Shown here: positions 59,671 through 64,000 of the stretch, piece by piece | How positions within the stretch are numbered: position 1 is the first letter of the stretch | How the letters are laid out: each line of letters starts with the position of its first letter | Assembly: GCA_002293535.1 (NCBI GenBank) | Contig: DBDK01000001.1 | Location: 32,379 to 96,378 of the forward strand | Direction: 5' to 3' | DNA length: 64,000 nt | Source: Alistipes sp. UBA934 | GTDB lineage: Bacteria > Bacteroidota > Bacteroidia > Bacteroidales > Rikenellaceae | Translations under genes and position numbers: made by a program | Notes under the pieces: model-generated | The model's database searches: none | What the model was told of the DNA's origin: nothing | The model's input: only the letters and a program-made list of their open reading frames with translations

Positions 59671-60581
59671 TGGCTATGAAACTACAACGCGAAGTAAAGA
59701 TCGGGCTATTTGCACTGGCAATGTTGGTGTGCCTCTACCTTGGGGTGAACTACCTCAAAGGTAAGGATGTTTTTAGCGGCGACCGGGGCTATTACGCCCA
59801 ATTCGACGAGACGCTGGGACTTCAGACTTCCGCTCCTGTGTTGCTTCGCGGCGTTAAGGTCGGCTCGGTGACCGACATCTCCATCGATCCCCGCCGACCC
59901 GACAAGGTTGTTGTTGCTGTTGGCATCAAAAAACAGGTTCGCATTCCTGTCGATTCGCGTATCAGACTCTTTTCCAACGGTATAATGGGCGGCAAGGCTA
60001 TTGAGTTGGTTCGTGGCGAGGCCGTCACCTATTTTGACCGCGGGGCTGTTATTCCTTCCGAGACAGCCGGTGGTTTGCTCGAAAATGCCTCCCTCAGTCT
60101 CGATGATCTTGTCAGCGAAGCTAAATCTCTAATGGCCTCACTGTCTGCTACTTCTGCGAGCATTGACACACTTCTCGTGCAGAATGCAGACAGCTTTCGT
60201 GGCATCGCTTCCAACATCGAGAACGTAACCGGCCAGTTGGCTCGCGCTCGTATCGACGCTATGATCGGCGACGTTCGTCACTTCACGTCTATGCTTTCTG
60301 ATAATTCGGCTCGCTTCACCGGCATCGTCGATAATTTAGACCGCGTAACGGGTTCGCTCGCCGAGGCTGATCTTCGCGGCACTATCGACACTTTGGGTCA
60401 GAGTATCAGCCACTTGAATGTTATGTTAGCCAAAGTTGCGTCTGGCGAAGGTACCCTTGGTCGGTTGATGGAAAATCCCGCACTTTACGATTCACTGACC
60501 GCCGCCACGAGCAATCTTGCCGCCTTACTCGCCGACGTGAAAGCCAATCCCAAGAGGTATGTCCATATCTCCGTCTTTTGA
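59670..60581 (+). CDS. mlaD: MlaD/MCE-domain lipid transport protein
   Basis: 303 residues. One N-terminal membrane helix (EVKIGLFALAMLVCLYLGVNYL), an MCE domain (YYAQFDETLGLQTSAPVLLRGVKVGSVTDI), and a long helical tail. It should form the periplasmic ring of a phospholipid-transport system. The MlaE and MlaF partners are not adjacent. ATG 59676 is an alternative start. Overlaps mutS2 by 23 nt. Confidence 0.93.
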   Translation: MAMKLQREVKIGLFALAMLVCLYLGVNYLKGKDVFSGDRGYYAQFDETLGLQTSAPVLLRGVKVGSVTDISIDPRRPDKVVVAVGIKKQVRIPVDSRIRLFSNGIMGGKAIELVRGEAVTYFDRGAVIPSETAGGLLENASLSLDDLVSEAKSLMASLSATSASIDTLLVQNADSFRGIASNIENVTGQLARARIDAMIGDVRHFTSMLSDNSARFTGIVDNLDRVTGSLAEADLRGTIDTLGQSISHLNVMLAKVASGEGTLGRLMENPALYDSLTAATSNLAALLADVKANPKRYVHISVF

Positions 60582-62817
60582 GTCCAAGATTGGCTTCGAC
60601 CGCATCCGCGCCCAGGTGGGGGAATTTTGCACCACTGCCGGCGGACGCCAGTTGCTTGACGCCGAAGCCTTTACATTTTCCGCTCCCGACCTCCAGCAGC
60701 GCCTTGGTCTTGCCGAAGAACTTCGTGCGATCATCTCTATAGAAGGCGGCTTCCCCAGTGGCGAATTCACTGATACAGAACACGTTGTATCCAAAACAAG
60801 GGTCGAGGGGGCATTCCTCGAAGTGGAAGACATCCTCTCCCTGCATCGCGCCCTCACTTCTGTCGGCGAGGTGTTGGATTTCATTGCTTCCCATTCCGAT
60901 CGCGCAACCTCCACCAACCCATATCCCCTCTTACGCGCCCTCAGCGACGGCATCCAGAGCTTTCCCACAATCGTCGGCCACATCGAGTCGCTGATCGACC
61001 GTTTCGGTAAGATCCGCGACAGCGCTTCACCTGAGCTTTTCGACATCCGCCGCACTATCCGCTCCCGTGAGGGCGAGGTCGGCAAGCGTATGCAACGAAT
61101 TCTTTCTCAGGCACAGAGCGCAGGTATTGTCGATGCCGATGCCACGCTTTCGGTTCGCGACGGTCGCACAGTTATTCCCGTCGCCGCCGGTAACAAAAAA
61201 AAACTTCCCGGATTCATCGCCGGCGAGAGTGGTTCCGGACGCACGTTTTTCATCGAGCCGGTCGAGATCGTCGAGATCAACAACGAGCTCAAGGAGTTGG
61301 AGTATGCCGAGCGGCGCGAGATCGTACGAATTCTTTCAGTTTTCACCGACTCCCTCCGGCCCGATCTCAATGGTATTTCCCAGGCTGGTAACTTCCTTAT
61401 ACACATAGATTTAATTCGTGCTAAAGCTCGCTGGGCGATAAAAAACGGCGCCACTAAACCCATAGTCTCCGAAGACGGACGGCTGGTACTTCGTCAGGCT
61501 CGCCACCCTCTTTTGGCCCAGACCCTGGCGCGCGAGAACCGCCAAATCATCCCTCTCGACGTTTCGCTCTCCCCTGCTGAGCGCATAATAGTCGTTTCTG
61601 GCCCTAATGCCGGCGGTAAATCTGTGGTTCTCAAAACTATAGCGTTGATTCAGTATATGTTCCAGTGTGGTTTCCTCGTGCCTGCGCTCGAAAACTCCGA
61701 AATGCCGCTTTTCCGTTCGCTTTTCATCGACATCGGAGACGAACAAAGCATTGATAATGACCTAAGTACCTACTCTTCCCATCTGCTCAACCTCAAGGCT
61801 ATGCTCTCCGGTGCAAACAAAAATTCGATAGTTTTCATCGACGAGTTCGGCTCTGGCACCGAGCCTGTTATTGGTGGCGCGATCGCCGAGGCTGTTCTGG
61901 AGCGACTGCTCGCAAGCGGAACCTATGGTGTTATCACCACGCATTACTCTAATATTAAGTACTTTGCATCTAATCACGAGGGTGTAATCAACGGTGCTAT
62001 GGCGTTCGACGTCGCGGCCATTCGCCCTCTTTTCCAGCTTCGTCAGGGCGAGCCAGGCAGTTCGTTCGCCATTGAGATAGCGCGTAAGATCGGCCTGCCC
62101 GAACAGATCATCTCTTCGGCGAGCGAAAAGGCTGGTTCCGATCACATTAAGCTCGAACGGCAGCTTCGCGAGATCGCCCGCGACCGCCGCTATTGGGAAC
62201 AAAAACGCGACCGAATCCGCGTTGCCGACCGCCGTAAGGAGCAGTTGGAGGCCGAACTCGAAGCCCGCCTCGCCGCCATCAAGGCCGAACGAGCCGAGAT
62301 CATCAAAGCCGCCAAGTCCGAGGCCCAATCTCTCATCACCGAGGCTAATCGCCAGATAGAGAGCACAATAAAAACCATCCGCGAGTCTGGTGCCAACAAG
62401 GAGCAAACCACCGAAGCTCGCAAAAAACTCACCCAATTCGTTGAACGAAAACAGGTTAAGGAGCCTCAGTCGGAGGATTGGAAAACGCAGCTCAAGAACC
62501 TTGTCATTGGCTCGCAGGCCACCCGAAAACCGCAGGTCGTCAGTAGCGGCATCTCCGAGCGCAAGCTCAACTTCTCTTCGCGTCTCGACGTTCGCGGCCT
62601 TCGTCCCACGGAAGCCATTGATACTGTGGAGGATTTCATCGACAACGCACTGATGGTCGGCGTGAACGAGGTCTCAATTTTGCACGGCAAGGGCACTGGT
62701 GCACTGAAATCCGAAATTCGTCGCTATCTTCGCACCATCCCCGCGGTCGAGAGCGCCGTCGATGATCACGCCGACCGCGGAGGGGCCGGCATAACTGTTG
62801 TAACATTCAAACAATGA
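60559..62817 (+). CDS. mutS2: Endonuclease MutS2
   Basis: 752 residues. N-terminal core (VGEFCTTAGGRQLLDAEAF), ATPase with Walker A VVSGPNAGGKSVVLKTI and Walker B IVFIDEFGSGTEP, a coiled coil (~530-630), and a C-terminal Smr domain LDVRGLRPTEAIDTVEDFID ... ILHGKGTGALKSEIRRYLR. It suppresses homologous recombination and may act on collided ribosomes. Shares ATGA with murF. Confidence 0.96.
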   Translation: MSISPSFESKIGFDRIRAQVGEFCTTAGGRQLLDAEAFTFSAPDLQQRLGLAEELRAIISIEGGFPSGEFTDTEHVVSKTRVEGAFLEVEDILSLHRALTSVGEVLDFIASHSDRATSTNPYPLLRALSDGIQSFPTIVGHIESLIDRFGKIRDSASPELFDIRRTIRSREGEVGKRMQRILSQAQSAGIVDADATLSVRDGRTVIPVAAGNKKKLPGFIAGESGSGRTFFIEPVEIVEINNELKELEYAERREIVRILSVFTDSLRPDLNGISQAGNFLIHIDLIRAKARWAIKNGATKPIVSEDGRLVLRQARHPLLAQTLARENRQIIPLDVSLSPAERIIVVSGPNAGGKSVVLKTIALIQYMFQCGFLVPALENSEMPLFRSLFIDIGDEQSIDNDLSTYSSHLLNLKAMLSGANKNSIVFIDEFGSGTEPVIGGAIAEAVLERLLASGTYGVITTHYSNIKYFASNHEGVINGAMAFDVAAIRPLFQLRQGEPGSSFAIEIARKIGLPEQIISSASEKAGSDHIKLERQLREIARDRRYWEQKRDRIRVADRRKEQLEAELEARLAAIKAERAEIIKAAKSEAQSLITEANRQIESTIKTIRESGANKEQTTEARKKLTQFVERKQVKEPQSEDWKTQLKNLVIGSQATRKPQVVSSGISERKLNFSSRLDVRGLRPTEAIDTVEDFIDNALMVGVNEVSILHGKGTGALKSEIRRYLRTIPAVESAVDDHADRGGAGITVVTFKQ

Positions 62818-64000
62818 GATACCTACTTAGCGACATAGCCACCATTTGTGATGGACGACTCCTTGGGCCCGACCGCGAAGTCACTCGCGTAATCACCGAC
62901 AGCCGCAGTTTTGCCGCATCTGGTACCGGCCCCACAGACGATTCTGACGCTCTTTTCGTGGCCATTCGCACCCCTCATCGCGACGGCGCGGCATTCGTGG
63001 GCGAGCTTTATTCGCGCGGCGTTCGTGCTTTCGTTGTACGGCCCGATTTCGACAATTCGCCCTACCCCGAAGCTGGCTTTGTAGTTGTAGATGAACCGAT
63101 TACAGCACTTCAGGCGCTCGCCGCACACTACCGTTCCGGATTCACAGGCAAGGTCGTCGGCATCACCGGCAGCCACGGCAAAACCGTTGTCAAAGAGTGG
63201 ATCGCGCAACTCGCACCTTCCACGGTGAGCCTTTTTCGCAGCCCCAAGAGTTGGAATTCGCAGATTGGCGTGCCGTTGTCCCTGCTTATGGCGCGGGGCG
63301 ACGAGGACTATATCGTCATCGAAGCAGGCATTTCCAAGCCTGGCGAAATGACTGTACTTCAACGTATTATCCGTCCGGACATCGCTATTTTGACCGCGAT
63401 GGGCGAAGCTCATCTCGAAAATTTCGTCTCGCCCGAACAGCTGAAAGCTGAAAAAATGCAGCTTTTCCGCGACTGCCCTTCCGCCATCCTGCACGGCGAC
63501 CCGAAAATAGACGACTTCATAAAACGCAATACCGCCCTCGCCGTAAGTTTTTGGCAACAAGAGGGTTATGACGTTCCTCAAGCGATCATCGAAACACTCG
63601 AACCTGTCGCGATGCGCCTCGAAGTCAAGGAAGGTCTACATAACTCTGTGATAATCAACGACACATACAACTCCGACCTCAATTCACTCGCCATTGCTCT
63701 CGACTATCTCAATCGCATAGCCGCGGGTCGTCCGCGTATGGTAATAATGCCCGAAAATGCCGATGCGACTAAGCTAATAAAATCCTCAGGTATAGAGTAT
63801 TATGTCAGCATCGGGCCGAACTTTACCGTGGATGATTTTCTACGTGATCTGCGTCCGGCAGAGTTGGAGGGTCGCGTGATCCTCATAAAGGGTGGCGCGC
63901 GCCTGCACTTCGACCGCCTCAGTCACACCCTCGAACGCCGCAGCCACACAACCGTGCTGGAGGTAGATCTCGATGCGATTTTGCACAATTTACGCCTCTG
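62814..64000 (+). CDS. murF: MurF-alanine racemase fusion (5' part)
   Basis: 395 residues in the window, open at the right edge. ATP-binding GITGSHGKTVVKEWIAQ near residue 116, IEAGISKPGEM, MGEAHLENF and the Mur-ligase INDTYNSDLNSL place the first domain as UDP-MurNAc-tripeptide:D-Ala-D-Ala ligase. From about residue 381, TVLEVDLDAILHNLR is the start of a PLP-dependent alanine racemase; the catalytic lysine/tyrosine lie outside. The fusion is characteristic of Bacteroidota and couples D-alanine supply to its use in peptidoglycan. Starts at ATGA with mutS2. Confidence 0.95.
   Translation, partial: MRYLLSDIATICDGRLLGPDREVTRVITDSRSFAASGTGPTDDSDALFVAIRTPHRDGAAFVGELYSRGVRAFVVRPDFDNSPYPEAGFVVVDEPITALQALAAHYRSGFTGKVVGITGSHGKTVVKEWIAQLAPSTVSLFRSPKSWNSQIGVPLSLLMARGDEDYIVIEAGISKPGEMTVLQRIIRPDIAILTAMGEAHLENFVSPEQLKAEKMQLFRDCPSAILHGDPKIDDFIKRNTALAVSFWQQEGYDVPQAIIETLEPVAMRLEVKEGLHNSVIINDTYNSDLNSLAIALDYLNRIAAGRPRMVIMPENADATKLIKSSGIEYYVSIGPNFTVDDFLRDLRPAELEGRVILIKGGARLHFDRLSHTLERRSHTTVLEVDLDAILHNLRL

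Overview
The window is a compact chromosomal segment of a member of the Bacteroidota, most likely order Bacteroidales. Several features point there: a MurF-alanine racemase fusion at the right end, a SecDF fusion, an Mfa2/FimB-type fimbrial anchor beside a fimbrillin, a short histone H1-like protein (Hc1 type), Bacteroidales-type radical SAM-associated lipoproteins, and start sites preceded by the phylum's TAnnTTTG -7 element rather than Shine-Dalgarno sequences. Base composition is near 50% G+C, with clear AT-rich islands at the restriction-modification pair and at the 3' part of the fimbrillin gene. A gut-type Rikenellaceae-like source is plausible but cannot be proven from the sequence.

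Layout. 1-4761: start of glyS, a radical SAM/SPASM gene, three tandem lipoprotein genes, and a divergent LytS/LytTR two-component pair. 4739-9237: argS, a lipoprotein-dusB-flavoprotein operon and a small basic protein. 9289-12489: three exported-protein genes (DUF1080, Gfo/Idh oxidoreductase, TIM-barrel isomerase) of the keto-glycoside type. 12641-18454: a charged lipoprotein, rpsF-rpsR-rplI, a DinB-like protein, adk, thiL, a tsaC-like gene, yebC and an HTH regulator. 18687-21681: fimbrial anchor, FISUMP-tailed fimbrillin and Hc1. 21790-27944: a FeoB permease without its GTPase domain, translationally coupled to a giant GH9/SMP-30 fusion and an aldo/keto reductase, then an SGNH hydrolase. 27941-41789: guaA ATPase half, pheT, sodB, an AspT/YidE-like transporter, an AddA-like helicase-nuclease, a DUF937-like protein, an ABC exporter and secDF. 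41855-44157: an AvaI/BsoBI-like restriction-modification pair. 44236-49488: dnaK with a sigma-54-like promoter, a divergent small HTH gene, a DUF2461 gene, tRNA-Ser, cdaA and rmuC. 49528-55866: one six-gene overlapping operon (rpe, ABC-F, rlmB, argE, argH, ygjP-like). 55875-64000: lptD, and a second overlapping operon (amidase, mlaD, mutS2, murF-alr).

How it works together. Genes are packed with ATGA/GTGA junctions inside operons and with overlapping 3' ends between convergent genes. Most transcription starts appear to lie at or a few bases before the start codon. The best candidate for an unusual system is the 800-4761 region: a maturase-like radical SAM enzyme, three lipoproteins built on a shared YG motif and joined by identical 14-nt overlaps, and a two-component regulator sharing a palindromic divergent promoter. 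Second is the feoB-GH9-SMP30-aldo/keto reductase operon, in which a glycosidase appears to have swallowed a FeoB-associated membrane peptide.

No stretch longer than 300 bases lacks a gene. The larger spacers are 18455-18686 (leader hairpin and regulator promoter), 46150-46346 (dnaK control region) and 47316-47541 (possible gene remnant and tRNA promoter). One tRNA gene was found; I saw no rRNA, CRISPR array, insertion sequence or integrase.
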